The notes under the pieces are model-generated. The model ran no database searches. It worked only from the letters and a program-made list of their open reading frames with translations, and was not told where the DNA came from. A stretch of 64,000 nucleotides of DNA from Lewinellaceae bacterium (GTDB lineage Bacteria; Bacteroidota; Bacteroidia; Chitinophagales; Saprospiraceae): positions 1-64,000 of the forward strand of contig JADJFA010000002.1 in assembly GCA_016708875.1 (NCBI GenBank), in the 5' to 3' direction. Of this stretch, positions 47,622-61,089 are shown piece by piece (the first letter of the stretch is position 1; each line of letters begins with the position of its first letter). The translations under genes and the position numbers were made by a program.

Positions 47622-50600
47622 ATGAATAAAATTTCTACCTTCTTTAAATTGGGAGCAATGGCGCTGGTATGCCTTACCCAATCGGTTAATATCATAGCAC
47701 AAACCACCTTGATCAGCCCTACTGGTGATGGTGGTTTTGAAAATGGCGGCACTTTCGCTGCCAATGGATGGACAGAAGTCAATGGCGCCACAAATAACTG
47801 GTTTTTGGGCGCAGTCTCCACACCTTCAGCAGGTGCCAATGCTGCCTACGTTTCAAACGATGTGGCTGGTGCAACCTATACTTATACCGTTACAACGGCC
47901 AACACGGTACACTTTTACCGGGACGTAACTTTTCCTGCAGGCGAGCCCAATATTGTGTTGACCTTCAAGTGGAAAGCTGGAGGAGAATCCAGTTGGGATT
48001 ATGTTACGGTATATTCAATGCCTACTTCCAACACACCCGTAGTGAACAGCCCTGCAGGCGCTTTTCAAAGCTGGTTGAATATACCAGTGGCTTATCCGGG
48101 CGCAGTCGTACACTGCACACCTCCGAACTTAAACCTTCAGAGCGGCGCTTATCAAACCCAGACTATTTGCTTGCCCGCAGGTTATGCGGGTACTACTCGG
48201 CGACTGGTGTTTATGTGGTCTAATGATGGATCTGGTGGCGCACAGCCTCCGGCATCTGTAGATGAAATATCATTGGTTTCGAGCCTCCCTCCTTCCGGAC
48301 CAGCAAACTCACCAACGGCCTTGAGCTTAAACCCAATTTCTGTTTCTCAAATTGACGGGTCTTTTACTGCTGCTATAGGAGCGCCTGACGGGTATCTAAC
48401 GGTTCGTTACCCAACTGGAGCAATGCCTAGTAATCCTGTAAACGGCACTACCTACTTGCCGGGTGCTGCATTAGGACTTGGCACAGTAGTATCCTCCAGC
48501 GCTTTAACGACATTTAGTGCAACGGGACTTACCCCAAGCACTACCTATGATTTTTATGTTTATTCCTATAATAGCGCCCCTTGTGCATCAGGACCGCTAT
48601 ACAAGACCACAGCTCCGCTGTTCGGAACAGCCGCAACACTTGCCTGCCCATCGCTGGCTGCAGGCACCTATACTGTAGGACCCACTGGAACCTTTGCTTC
48701 GCTGACAGCCGTAACCGCAGCACTTGCAAACGGCACTGCAGGGCCAGTCATTTTTGAACTGCAGCCGACATACCTTAGCACTGTAGAGACATTCCCGATA
48801 ACCTTTTTAGGTTCGCCTTGTCCATATATTGGGGGAGTCACAATCCGGCCACAAGCTGGTGCTGTAGCGCTTTCTATTACTGACGCTAATGCAACAGGCA
48901 CAATTAATATTAACGGCGCCAGCAACATAACCTTTGACGGGCGTGCTGGTGGAGTCGGCCTTTCGCAATTGACGATTGAAAACACATCTTTGACTGGGTA
49001 TGCCTTTCAATTCATCAACAGTGCGCGGTTTAATACGCTCAAATTTTGCACGTTTAGAGGAGTTAATACAGGTACCGCCAGCGGTGTAATTGTGTTCTCA
49101 ACTGCTACTGGTTTGCCAATGGGCAACAGCAACAACACCATTGACAACTGCGACATTCGCGATGGTGCCACCACACCCACAAACTTGGTGTATGCAACTG
49201 GTACGACCACGAGCTACAATTCCCAAAACAACAACAACACCATTTCAAATTCTTTGCTGCACGATTGGTTCAATGCCTCTTCAACTACGGCAGGTGCGGC
49301 CATAAATGTGGTGACCGGATGTTCAGACTGGACGATCACAAACAATAGTTTTTACCAGTCGGTACCCAGAACATTCACCATGACCTCCGCGACAGACCAG
49401 GGCGCCATATTTATCAACTCCACGGTCTTTGGCTTCAACTTTACCATTACCAACAACTTTGTCGGCGGTTCAGCCGCGCTTTGTGCCAGTACCCCATGGA
49501 CCTATACGGGCGGTGCAACTGGTACGCCTACTCCGCGATTGATCAGGATTTCTACCTCAATAGGTTCGCCTTTTAATACCATCAGTAACAATACGATCAG
49601 GAACATCGCGATTACCAGTTCAAGTACCTCCACAGCGCATAGCCTTATCTCCCACCTGAACGGGAACATTAATATCAACAACAATACGATTGGTTCACAA
49701 AGTGCGCTGAACGATATCACGTTCACATTGGCTTCCACCTCCACGGCGCCTTTCTTTTTGCCCATTTCTGCAGGAACCGGGGCTTCGGTGAGCATGATCA
49801 ACATCACCAACAACAACATCGGCGGCATCAATGTAAACAGCACGTCTACAGGCGCCGTTAGTTTCAGGGTTATTTATGCACAGCCGCCTGCACTGAGTAA
49901 GGTCACTGTAAGTGGAAATACTATTGGGGGTACTGTAGCGAACAGTATCAGGCAGCAAACTGGTGGTGCTACCTCTGGCAACGGCATCTTGGCAGGTATC
50001 ATGATCTTGAACCCGACCATTGGTGATGTTGTCACGAACAATCTCATCCGCAATTTGACCCAGGACAACACGCTCGCTGGTGGTGTCCTCTGGCATAAAT
50101 GTCCAGGCAAGCGGAGGTCAACACACAATTACGGGGAATACTATCTCCGATTTCACCACCAATGGCACAAACATTGCGATAAACAATGCAGCGTCTGTGG
50201 TGGGCATCACCATGACTGGCAGCGCTATTGGCGGAAGCAACATCAGCAACAATACGGTCTACAATCTGACCAATACGAATACCACGGTGGCCGGTTTTAT
50301 TCAAGGAATGTATTTTGGAACGGGCCTTGTGCCGCAACAAAATACCATCATCTCCAGAAACTTCGTCCACAGCATCAACCTGGCATCTGTAACAGGTAGC
50401 ATGGCAGGCATAAACATCCCGAATACAGGTAATGCGCGGATATTCAACAATATGGTAAGGCTTAGTGTAGATGCGAGTGGTGCTTCGATTACCACCTCGG
50501 CCCAGATAACCGGTATCTTGAAAGCCTCTACTGGCGCAGTAAGTATTTTTGCCAACACTGTTTATATCGGTGGTACAGGTGTAGCGAGCAACGCCGTGAA

Positions 50601-53600
50601 CACTTTCGCATTCAGGAGAACCGCCTCGCCGCTCCTCGGGAATGATACCATCATGAACAATATCTTCTACAATGCTCGTTCGAACACCAGCGGTACAGGC
50701 AAGCACTACGCTACAGCCTTAAACGCAGGTACTGTCCTGGCAGAAGATTTCAACGATCTTTTGTAGATGGTACAGGCGGTGTGCTGGGCTTATTCATTGC
50801 TGCCGATCAGGCGACACCTGGGTTCGGCAGACGGCAGCGAATCAGGATTGGAACTCCGTTTCAGGCGATCCCAAATTGATTAACCCGAACGGCACCTCTG
50901 CAACCGTTGACCTACACATCCAGGCCGCTTCGGCTACAGTGGTGGAACAAGGTGGATACAACTTCCCGCCCAATGCTCAGGATTTTGATTTGCAAACCCG
51001 TGCCAGCTTGACCCCTGTTGACCTTGGCGCTGATGCAGGCAACTTCCTGCTCCTCGACAAAACACCTCCTGCAATCTATTACAATACGTTGAACTACACC
51101 TGTAATACTGGGAATAGAACCATAACAGGCGTAAATATCACCGATGCAACGGGCGTTCCTTTGGCTGGCGCCTTTGTTCCAAGGATTTATTACCGGAAAA
51201 ACGCAGGCGCTTATTTCTCTCAGCCCGGCACGAATACAGGTGGAACCGCCTTCAATTCAACTTGGGACTTTACCATTGTAGCAGCGGATATGGGTGGACT
51301 TGTAGGAGGGGATATTGTCTCCTATTACATCATTGCACAAGACAACGCAGCGCCAATAAACATTGGTTCAAACGCACCCGGGCGGTGGCCACTGATGTAA
51401 ACTCGGTTACGATACACCCCATTACCCCTGGCACTTATACCATTAATGCCACTCTTTGAGCGGCACCTATACTGTTGGTGTAGGCGGAGCTTATACCACC
51501 TTGACGGCTGCCGTAACGGCATACAACACGGCTTGTATCACAGGCCCTGTTTTGTTCTCGTTGACGGATGCTAACTACCCAGGCGAAACTTTCCCGATCT
51601 CCATTAACGCCAATCCTTACGCCAGCTCAGTCAATACATTGACTATCAAGCCTGCACCAGGTGTTACTGCTTCTATTACCGGAACGACTACAGTTGCTCC
51701 ACAAGGAATAATTGTTTTGAATGGGGCCGACTGGGTGACGATTGACGGAAGCAATGGGGCAGTTTCAAATTCAGTTTGCCCTCCTGTTGCTGCAAGCCGT
51801 GACCTAACCATCACCAACCTTAGTACTAGCACGGTGAGCGCGGTCATCTGGTTGCAAACGATTGTTGCCGGCTTTAATGGCACTACGAACAATACCATCA
51901 AGAATGTCAATTTGGTGGGCAATTCAAATACAACAACACTTTTTGGTATAGGCATGGGCTCCTCGGCGGGCATCAGCACAACCAGCCTTGGTACTGGCAA
52001 CAACAACAACAGTTTTGTCAACAACAATATTAGCAAGACAACGTACGGGATTTACACCCAGGGGGCAAACTTGTCGATAAAAATACTGGCAACGTCATCA
52101 ATCAAAACCTCATCAATACAGTCGCGCCAAACCATGTAAGGCTTGGCGGCATCTTTACGGGGTTTGAGGATGGCATTCAAATACGCGGTAACAATATTTC
52201 AGAACTTGCCTCTACATCTGATATGTTTGGCATCGCGCTCGGAATGACGGCGATTAATACCGGTACATTTACCGGGAATGAAGTGACGAACGCCATGGTG
52301 GCCAACAACAAAATTGGAACGGTTATCAACACAGGCACTTTTGCAGCAGCCGGCATTACGATCGCCAATGCGCTGAGTGGCACGAACACGATTGAAAATA
52401 ACATGATCAGCGGCGTTTTCGCCAATGGTACCGCTGGTGACTTTTCAGTAGGCATTTTTGCCGGCGGAGGTCCTGGCTCTACTACCAGGATCTATTATAA
52501 CTCTGTATCGCTCAGCCGGTCAGACCTATTGACGGGTACCTCACCGAACTATGCTTTGGCAATTGGTGGGGTGCAGCCCAACATAGATGTACGCAACAAT
52601 ATTCTTTCTTCTACCGGGAATAACGGGACAGGCAGGAATATTGCGATTGGTTTGGCATACACAGGCACTACCGGGAATTACCAAAACTTGATCTCTGATT
52701 ATAACGATCTTTATGTGAGTGGTACTAACTCAGCAGTTGGTGTAACGGGTTCCTTAGCCACAAATACTGGTATTTTCAGGACAACATTGACAGACTGGCA
52801 AACAGAAACCGGTCGCGACGGGAACTCTTACAACGTTCTGCCGAACTTTGTTTCAAGCTCCAATCTTGACTTGCTTTCTGGCTCCAACCATTGCTTAGAC
52901 GGCGGCGCAACCCCCTTGTCAATTACAACGGATATCTATTGCGATCCGCGCAACGCTACTACGCCTGATATTGGTGCGGATGAATTTACAAACCCGCTTT
53001 TGACGATAACCATTGCAGAAACTTCTGGTTTGGTTAATAATGATGGCATTACTTGTGCTGGAGACCCCGCTACCCTCACAGCTACTGGCGGCGGCACATA
53101 CCTCTGGAGCACCTCAGCAACCACGGCTGCAATTGTGGTTTCGCCCTTGACAACAACCACCTACACGGTTACTGTGACCAATGGTGTTTGCACGGACGTA
53201 ATGACCACTACCATCACGGTCATCCAAGCACTCGCTGAGCACCTATACTTACCCAACCAACCAACTTGTACTGCCCGATGGTGCAATTGATTTGACAGTT
53301 ACACCCACAGGCACTTATACTACGATTGGGCAGATGTGCTGGAACCAACAATACGGAAGACCGGGCAGGTTTAATGGTAGGGGTTTACGTCGTAACCGTA
53401 ACCAATACGACCACAGGCTGTACCAATTCCGTCTCTATTTCGCTCACCGGCCCAGGTGGTTGTGATGTTTGTCCGACCATTTCGAACGTGAGTGTAACCG
53501 TCAGTCCAACTTGTGTGGATAGAACATTCACCCTCCAATCCACGGGTTTGGGGAATATGGGTGTCACATACGGCATTATTTTCAAATCCTACCCTGCTCC

Positions 53601-56600
53601 GGTGCCCGATCCTTATACGGGCGGAACGGTTTTGGCTACGGTGTTGAATGGAAGCTTGACCAGCGGAGGCACGGTTGCAACTGCTACAGCATCTATCGCG
53701 GGTTCAGGCACTTATAATATCTACGCCATTCTCACTCCATCACCGACCGACCCGACTTGTAGACCGAATGCGACTACAACGCTGGTTGTCAACGCCCTGC
53801 CTACACCCGGCACAATGGTAACAGAGACTTCAGGCTTAGCGATCAACGATGGCATTATCTGTATAGGTGCATCAGCGACGATCACGGGCACTGGTGGCAC
53901 TTCATACGCTTGGAACACCGGGGAAATGACACCTTCTATTGTAGTCAGCCCATTAATCACTACTACCTATACCGTTACGGTGACCAATGCCAACACTTGT
54001 ACGGCTACTACGTCTCGCACCATCACCGTAAACTCGCTCCCAGCCTTATTCACAGTAACGGGTGGCGGCGAGCGCTGCACAACCGACAATGTGGGCCTTC
54101 CAGTTGGACTAAGCGGCTCACAAACGGGAGTCAACTATCAGTTATTCCTAAACGGTGTTGCAGTTTGCGCGCCAGTGCCCGGTACAGGTGCTGCGATTTC
54201 CTTTGGCCTGCAACTAGCTGCAGGCAACTACACTGTAGTTGGAACCAGTACTACGACCGGGTGCTCCATCACAATGACTGGCTCAGTTGCTGTTGCTACC
54301 TTCAATTGCTCCGTAACGATCTCCGATCCTTGCGTCTGCTTGAACAACGCGACGAACCTTTTCAATGGACAGTTCAGCGAGATCATCAAAGTGAACGCGC
54401 CGGGCACACAAACCTGGACAGTCTCTGCGATTAACGGTCTTTACCGGGATCCAAACGTAGCACCACCCACTGCGCCTTTGCCAATTGCATTAGGTACACC
54501 GCTGACCAACTTGGGTGCAGCCATGAACATGTTTGAACTCAGGGGAAGACACGTTGATGCATTGGGCTACACAGTTACAGTGACCAACGGTGCTGGCACC
54601 AGCCTTTCGATCGGCAATTCCTGCCAATACCCCAACCCTGCTATTACCTCTGACTTGAGCGGTGTTTATTGCCTTTTCTCCAACCCAGTCAACTTGACGG
54701 GTACACCTGGCGATGCCAACATTGTTAGCCAGGGATTCACCATCAACGGTGCCCCTGCCACACAGTTCAACCCCAATCAGGGACCTGGCCAATACCACAT
54801 CGTTTACACCGTTAACGGCGGCGTGCCAAAGGCTTTTGGCCCCAATGACCCTGGTTGCATTCAGTCTGTCAGCACCTATGTTAACGTCATTGCTACCCCC
54901 ACCAACCTCAGTTGTAATGACCAGGTGTATGTGGCACTTGGCGATGACTGCACCGAAGCGTTGAACCCTGATGGGGTGCTGGAAGGAGCCTATGGCTGCT
55001 TTGACGATTATATTCTGAAATAGACAAAACCGTTCCACTTGGTGATGGTCCTTGGCAGCCCGGCGTCTTTGTTACCGCAGACATCGGCCAAACCTATCCA
55101 ACTCGTGTAACACATCTAGTTTCAGGGAACAAGTGCTGGGGCTTGGTCACCGTGGAAGACAAACTTGCACCAGTTCTATCGTGCCAAAACTTTGATATTC
55201 CATGTAATACCCCCAATGTTACACCACAATACCTCCAAAATACACTTGGAATTGGAATCGCATTCCCTGGTTTCATAGACTGCCAGTCCGTAACCTTGAG
55301 CTGGATAGACAACGAAACGAATCAAAACTGCGCTTCGGGTTTGACCAAAATCATCACCCGCAAATGGACAGCCACCGACGAGAGCGGCAATACTTCAACT
55401 TGCGAACAGCTCATTGGCCTGATTCGTCCAGCATTGAGCGATGTCATCCTTCCGCCCGATTATGATGGTTTTGATGCCCAAGTGTTCAGCTGCGAGGACA
55501 ACATTCCTATTGTGAATGGTCACCCGCTCCCCACTCCAGAATGGATTGAGGATCAAGGATTGCAAGGTTTCCCACACGTCTTTGGCCAGCCCAGCGGCTG
55601 CACCATCAACTGGGAATGGCACGATTTCCCCATCGAAGTCTGTGATGGTACCATCAAATATCGTCGCGAGTGGTCTGTTGTGGACTGGTGCATTGGTGAC
55701 GGATTTGCTTATAACCAAATTATCAAGGTACTGGATGAAACGGGGCCTGCTTTTGACTGTCCGGACAACCTTACGGTGTCTACCGATGCCTTTCCCTGCT
55801 CTGGCACCGTCAATCTCCGACGTGATCGTGGAAGATAATTGCTCTCATATCAGCAACCTCAGTGGCATGATCGTGGTTCGGGAACAGTTTACTGGTCAAG
55901 TGATCAATATGGTGCCCATTAACGGTACGCTTGAAGACTTCCCCGGCAACAACTGGTGGAACCGCGACACGTTGGCCAACTTCGGCTGGACACCTTGCCT
56001 GCCCGTCGGAACCCATACCGTGACCTATCTTGTCGAAGATGACTGCGCCAACACCTCAGTGTGCAATTTTGCACTGACGATCAGCGACTTAGTGCCACCG
56101 GTGGCTGCATGCGACGAGACGACGACTGTGGCGATTGGGCAGAATGATCCCTTTGATTGCTATGATGGATCAGACGCCTGTGATTTTGCCGGTGTGACCT
56201 GGGTGAAAGCCACAACATTTGATGACGGCTCGTATGACAACTGCAACGGAGTGAAATTCACCATCCGCCGCATGGCCCCCTACTCAAGTTGTATCAACAG
56301 CCTTAACGACGACGACCCTTGTTATTTGGATGCATCTGGGGATTTTGTAGTCAGCGAATTTGACATTGCAACGCTAGAGTATGACTCCATTAAATTCTAC
56401 TGCTGCGAGGTGGGCACAACCCAAACAGTCATTCTGCGGGCCTACCAAGTTGACGCTAATGGCCTCATAATGTTAGGCCCTGACGGCTCTCCGATCTTCA
56501 ACGAGTGCATGATCCAGGTGGAAGTACAGGACAAGTTGAAACCGGCTTGCCTGCCTCCTGCCAACGTAACGGTGAACTGCGAGAATTTCGACCCAAGCCT

Positions 56601-59364
56601 CTGGGCTTACGGCAAGCCTGTCGTGGAGGACAACTGCTGCCTCGATACCTCGCTGGTGTACCAGGGTCAGTGTGGTCTGACACACACGGTGAACTACTCA
56701 CTGTTCGACACAGTATGTAACCGCGGTACAATCACGCGCACGTTCCGTGCATGGGACTGCCATGGCTTCAGTACCCAATGTACACAACGCGTCTTCGTGA
56801 CCTACGAGCAGGACTATTTTGTGAAGTTTCCGAACGATGCAATCGTGACAATTTGCGACGAGTCTGGCATCTACCAGGAGCCAACTTTCTTCGGCGAAGA
56901 CTGCGAACTCTTGGGAGTTTCCTTTGAGGACGAGATATTTACAGTGGTGTCCGATGCCTGCTTCAAGATCGAGCGGACCTGGACGATCATCAACTGGTGC
57001 ACGTTCAACCCGAACCTTGATTGTATCTACGTTCCGAACCCGAACCCGAACGCGGTCACGAACCACCCGACGAACCTTCCTGGCCCGACCGTGTCTGAAT
57101 GCGGCACTTTGGCCCCATGGGCGCCGACGACTGTTCGAATCAACCCGGGCGACCCGACAACGACGAACTTCTGCACATTCTGGGATGCTGATGCCAACTG
57201 CTACAAGTACAAGCAGATCATCAAGATCATCGACGGCGTGAAGCCTACGGGTACCTATGTGACCCCGACTTGCGACAACCAGAACTGGCTGACACCAAAC
57301 AACGACCTGCTGTGGAACGAAGCCTACTGGTGGGACAATGGCATCCTGACGCACGACTTGTGCGAGGAGCCAACTGACCTTTGCATCACTGGCACAGACG
57401 CTTGCTCTGGCGCGAACATCAACATCGAATACCTGTTGTTCCTCGACCTGGATGGCGACGGTGTGATGGAAACGGTGGTCAATTCCGTGAACACGGGCAT
57501 CGCTGGCCTCGGCTGGAACAACGTGCTGTACGGCAACATCAATACGCCAAACTTCTCGGGCGGCACGCCGCGTGAGTTTGACGAGCGAAATGTTCCGAAC
57601 AACCAGAAGTGGGGCTTCTCGATCCAGGAGACAGTGGTTGGCAACAACAAGACTGCCTGCGTTCGTTGGAACACCCAGCAGCAACAGAACACCCACGTGA
57701 TCCCTGAGTTGCCACACGGCACACACAAGATCAAGTGGTTCATCACGGACGGTTGCGGCAACAATGCTGAGTACGAGTACACCTTCACGGTGCGCGATTG
57801 CAAGCCTCCTACGGTGGTTTGCATTAACGGCCTGAGCGCGAACATCATGCCTACTGGTATGATCACCTTGTGGGCGTCTGACTTCCTCCAGTACACGGAA
57901 GACAATTGCACTCCTGCTGGCCAGATCAAGATCGGTATCCGCAAGTGCGGCACCGGCACAGGCTTCCCAGTGGACAACCAAGGCAACCCGATCACTTCGG
58001 TGCAGTTCACTTGTGACGAACTCGGCACACGCTGCGTAGAACTTTGGGCGATTGACGCACAAGGCAACGCAGACTACTGCGAGACCTATCTGATCGTACA
58101 AGACAACCTGGGTAGTTGCCCAAGTCCCGACCACATCAACGTGGCCGGCGCACTGAAGACAGAGTTGGCAGACGGAGTTGAGGAAGCCACTGTTCAGATT
58201 TCTGGAACGAGCAGCTTCACCCCACCGTACAGCTACTTCGACCTTTCAGACAATGGAGGTGGATACTATGTGATTAATAACGTTCCATTGGCCGCCACGT
58301 TCGTGATTGCTCCTGAGAAAGACGACAACCCGCTCAATGGTGTGACCACCTATGACCTGGTGTTGATCTCTAAGCACATTCTGGGCATTGAGCCGATGAA
58401 TTCCCCCTACAAGATGATCGCTGCTGACGCTAACAAGTCAGGCTCAATCACGACCTTCGACATCGTGGAGATTCGCAAGTTGATCCTCGGTATCTACACG
58501 GACCTTCCAAACAACACCTCTTGGCGCTTTGTGGACAAGGCGTTCTCGTTCCCGAACGTGAACAACCCATTCCAGACTGCATTCCCAGAGACGATCTCGA
58601 TTGCTGACGCAATGACGAGCCAGTTGGACGAAGACTTCACCGGCGTGAAGATTGGTGATGTGAACAACACAGCAGTGGCCAACGCCACCATGCAGGCTGA
58701 AGAGCGTACTGCTGGCACAGCAATCTTCGATGTTGAAGACCGCACGGTGAAAGCAGGCGAAGTGTTTGAAGTATCGTTCAAATCTGCACAGGCCCTCAAA
58801 GGCTTCCAGTTCACCGCGACGCTCAATGGCCTGAAGGCTATGGACATCGTGAACGCAGAGAACGTTTCTGAAGGCAACTTCAACCTGGCTCCTGAGAATG
58901 CTATGGCAGTATCTATTGACGGTGCACAAGCGTTCACAGTGCGTTTCCGCGCTGAGAAAGCTGGCAAGTTGAGCGAAATGCTTGGCGTATCTGGCTCGAT
59001 CACCCGCGCTGAGGCATATCCCGCCTCTGCCGAGGCTACGGCGGGCAAGCAGGTCCGCTTGGGTGTTGCTTTCCGTTTCGACGGCAAGACGATCTCTGGT
59101 GTTGGTTTTGAATTGTACCAGAACCAACCAAACCCATTCGTCAACCGCACGTTCATCGGCTTCTTCCTTCCAGAAGCAGCTGAGGCAACGTTGTCTATCT
59201 TTGACGAGACGGGCCGCGTAGTGTACCAGCAGAAAGGCCAGTTTGCTAAAGGTGAGAACAGCATCGCACTTGACCGCGCGCTGATCAACACCACAGGTAT
59301 GCTGTACTACAAGTTGGAGACTTCTACCGACTCTGCAACGAAGAAGATGATCCAAGCGAAGTAG
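47622..59364 (+). CDS. Giant T9SS surface protein with beta-helix, Ig-like and dockerin-like parts (about nine frame breaks)
   Basis: From ATG 47,622 (NKISTFFKLGAMALVCLTQS, signal peptide) to 59,364 one family-consistent protein of about 3,900 residues can be followed across shifts near 50,090, 50,765, 51,395, 51,455, 52,085, 53,240, 53,330, 55,020 and 55,810. Its parts are a jelly-roll-like domain, an Fn3-like segment (LTPSTTYDFYVYSYN), two right-handed beta-helix regions with NN.I.N motifs, SprB/Ig-like repeats, Cys-rich HYR-like modules (55,140-58,120) and a dockerin-like pair (TYDLVLISKHILGIEPM; AADANKSGSITTFDIVEIRK). A cohesin-like segment (FEVSFKSAQALKGFQFTATL) follows, then a T9SS type A tail (ELYQNQPNPFVNRTFIGFFL). 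Several breaks sit near homopolymers. The last 3 kb uses markedly more C- and G-ending codons than the rest. Confidence 0.82.
59020..59045. repeat. Short GC-rich palindrome inside coding sequence
   Basis: CCCGCCTCTGCC and GGCTACGGCGGG form an imperfect 12-bp inverted repeat (9 of 12 pair). It encodes PASAEATAG within RAEAYPASAEATAGKQVRL, in a spot where a turn between two beta strands is expected. Confidence 0.6.
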
Positions 59365-59433
59365 GGCACGGGGCTTGTCCCCGCCTATTAGGCGCGGGAG
59401 TCACAGGACCCACGCACAGCGATAATACATACG

Positions 59434-59474
59434 AGCGGTGGCACGACTTATAAGCGTGTCACCGCTTGTTTTTT
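59434..59474 (+). terminator. Intrinsic terminator after the giant protein gene
   Basis: AGCGGTGgCACG pairs with CGTGtCACCGCT around a 9-base loop, followed by TGTTTTTT. It ends the transcript of the giant protein gene. Confidence 0.85.
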
Positions 59475-59552
59475 CACGTGTTTTGATCACTTTGTTTTTG
59501 CTTTGCCGCAAACAAAGTATTCTTGCGGTCGGAAACAACTTAACCTTTTCTC

Positions 59553-60887
59553 ATGGCATATATCAATAGATTTAAAAGCTGGCTAAGCGAACCGATTAAC
59601 GGTTTTGTCATAGGCCTGTTTCGGGTCTTTTATGGCCTATTTATGGCCTATGAGATAGCAAATTATTTGTTCACTGGCATGGTGAATGCCTTTTTTGTGT
59701 CACCCAAACTCAACTTCCCTTACGAGGGCTTAGAATGGCTAAAACCTTTGCCTGCGCCTATCCTGACTGGGATACTGTATATAATGCTGGCTTGTGCCTT
59801 CCTTATCATGTTTGGGGTTATTATGAAATGGGCTGCAAGGCTGTTTGCCGTATGCTATCTCTATATCTTTTTATTGGATAAATGTCTCTATAACAACCAC
59901 ATATACCTTTTTATACTATTGGCAATCCTCCTAAGTTTTACCAATGCCGATCAGTTTTTGTCCTTGCGCAAACGCAAGCTACCGGGCATCACCGTGCCCA
60001 GATGGCAGCAATTTATCCTGGCAGCACAAGTAATGTGCGTGTATTTTTTTGCCAGCCTTATTAAAATGCGTGGGGATTGGTGGACACTAAAACAACCAGT
60101 CAGAACGATTGCAGAGTCAATCCCTGCTGACCGGTTTTTAGCCGCCTTCTATAAATCCGAAGTGGGGATCAATACGATGGTATACCTCGGATTCGGCCTC
60201 GATTTTTTTGCACCACTGTTGTTATGGTACAAGCCGTTTCGAAAATGGGCGATCATTCCATTTGCACTTTTTCATTATTCAAATTCCAGGATTTTTGGAG
60301 ATATCGGGATATTCCCATTCATTATGATGGCTGCCCTCATCTTGTACTTTGAAATGGAGGAGATACCTCTGTTGCGCAAGTGGTTTCCAAAATTAACACC
60401 AAAGAATACTGTATTGGCAACACCAGTGATTGGTAAGATTACACTAACATTCCTGTTAGCCTATTTTACATTTCAACTGCTATTCCCGTTACGCGGTTTA
60501 TTCCTGCCGAATGACTTGGACTATACCACCATTGGAAACCGTTTTTCTTGGCGGGTTAAGGCGGATTCGCGGGTGCCTTCTGAGTTCGTTTTTATCCTGA
60601 AAGACCCCGTAAGTGGGAAAGAAGGGGAAATCAATTACCGCACTATGGTCAATAATGTTCAAATTCAGGCCATGTTGTATGATCCCAGGATGATTAGAAC
60701 TTTTGCCCAATGGGTACACCAACAAGGCATAAAAAACGGGATACCAGATGTACTGGTATTTGCCAAAATAAAATTCAGTTTTAATGGAAGGCCTCCGCAG
60801 TATTTCGTAAAGCCCGATGTGGATATGTCCAAGGTTCCTTTCAGCCCTTTTGAAAAACTGGACTGGGTGGTGCCTGTTGAAAAATAG
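59553..60887 (+). CDS. HTTM-domain membrane protein (vitamin K-dependent carboxylase-like)
   Basis: 444 residues with about eight membrane helices. Family-like features include PINGFVIGLFRVFYGLFMAY at the start, LDKCLYNNHIYLFILLAILL, QFILAAQVMCVYFFASLIKM then RGDWW, and GFGLDFFAPLLLWYKPFRKW with FALFHYSNSRIFGDIGIFPF. The C-terminal 120 residues are soluble (KGEINYRTMVNN-like region). HTTM proteins share the membrane domain of gamma-glutamyl carboxylase; bacterial substrates are mostly unknown. Its start TTAACCTTTTCTCATGG resembles those of the two leader genes. Confidence 0.85.
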   Translation: MAYINRFKSWLSEPINGFVIGLFRVFYGLFMAYEIANYLFTGMVNAFFVSPKLNFPYEGLEWLKPLPAPILTGILYIMLACAFLIMFGVIMKWAARLFAVCYLYIFLLDKCLYNNHIYLFILLAILLSFTNADQFLSLRKRKLPGITVPRWQQFILAAQVMCVYFFASLIKMRGDWWTLKQPVRTIAESIPADRFLAAFYKSEVGINTMVYLGFGLDFFAPLLLWYKPFRKWAIIPFALFHYSNSRIFGDIGIFPFIMMAALILYFEMEEIPLLRKWFPKLTPKNTVLATPVIGKITLTFLLAYFTFQLLFPLRGLFLPNDLDYTTIGNRFSWRVKADSRVPSEFVFILKDPVSGKEGEINYRTMVNNVQIQAMLYDPRMIRTFAQWVHQQGIKNGIPDVLVFAKIKFSFNGRPPQYFVKPDVDMSKVPFSPFEKLDWVVPVEK

Positions 60888-61075
60888 CAAGTGATTTCTA
60901 CCTTGATATTGAAATTTCTCAAACGCTAGGTACTGTTTCTATATCTTAATTGAAACTTTAAAGAAAATAAAGGTAAAACCCTTGTTAATTTTTCCCAAAA
61001 TCAACTCGTCAAGCTAAAGTTTGGTCAAGTGTCTGTTTACTTTCAAAAAACATACACTATATTCCAAATCGTTCT

Positions 61076-61083
61076 TACTTTCG
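61076..61083 (+). promoter_or_regulatory. -7 box of leader B
   Basis: TACTTTCG lies exactly 17 bases before TAATCC, as TACCTTGT does in leader A. No good -33 TTG is visible at the right distance. Confidence 0.4.
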
Positions 61084-61089
61084 CACAAT

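Noticed and set aside
56698..58134. 478-codon open frame on the minus strand
   Set aside because: It lies opposite a well-supported exported protein and its composition (Val, Arg, His-rich) is what C/G-ending codons on the other strand produce. No domain is recognisable.
58444..59355. Two long minus-strand frames near the end of the giant gene
   Set aside because: Same cause: codon bias of the plus-strand gene. They contain no start context or motif.
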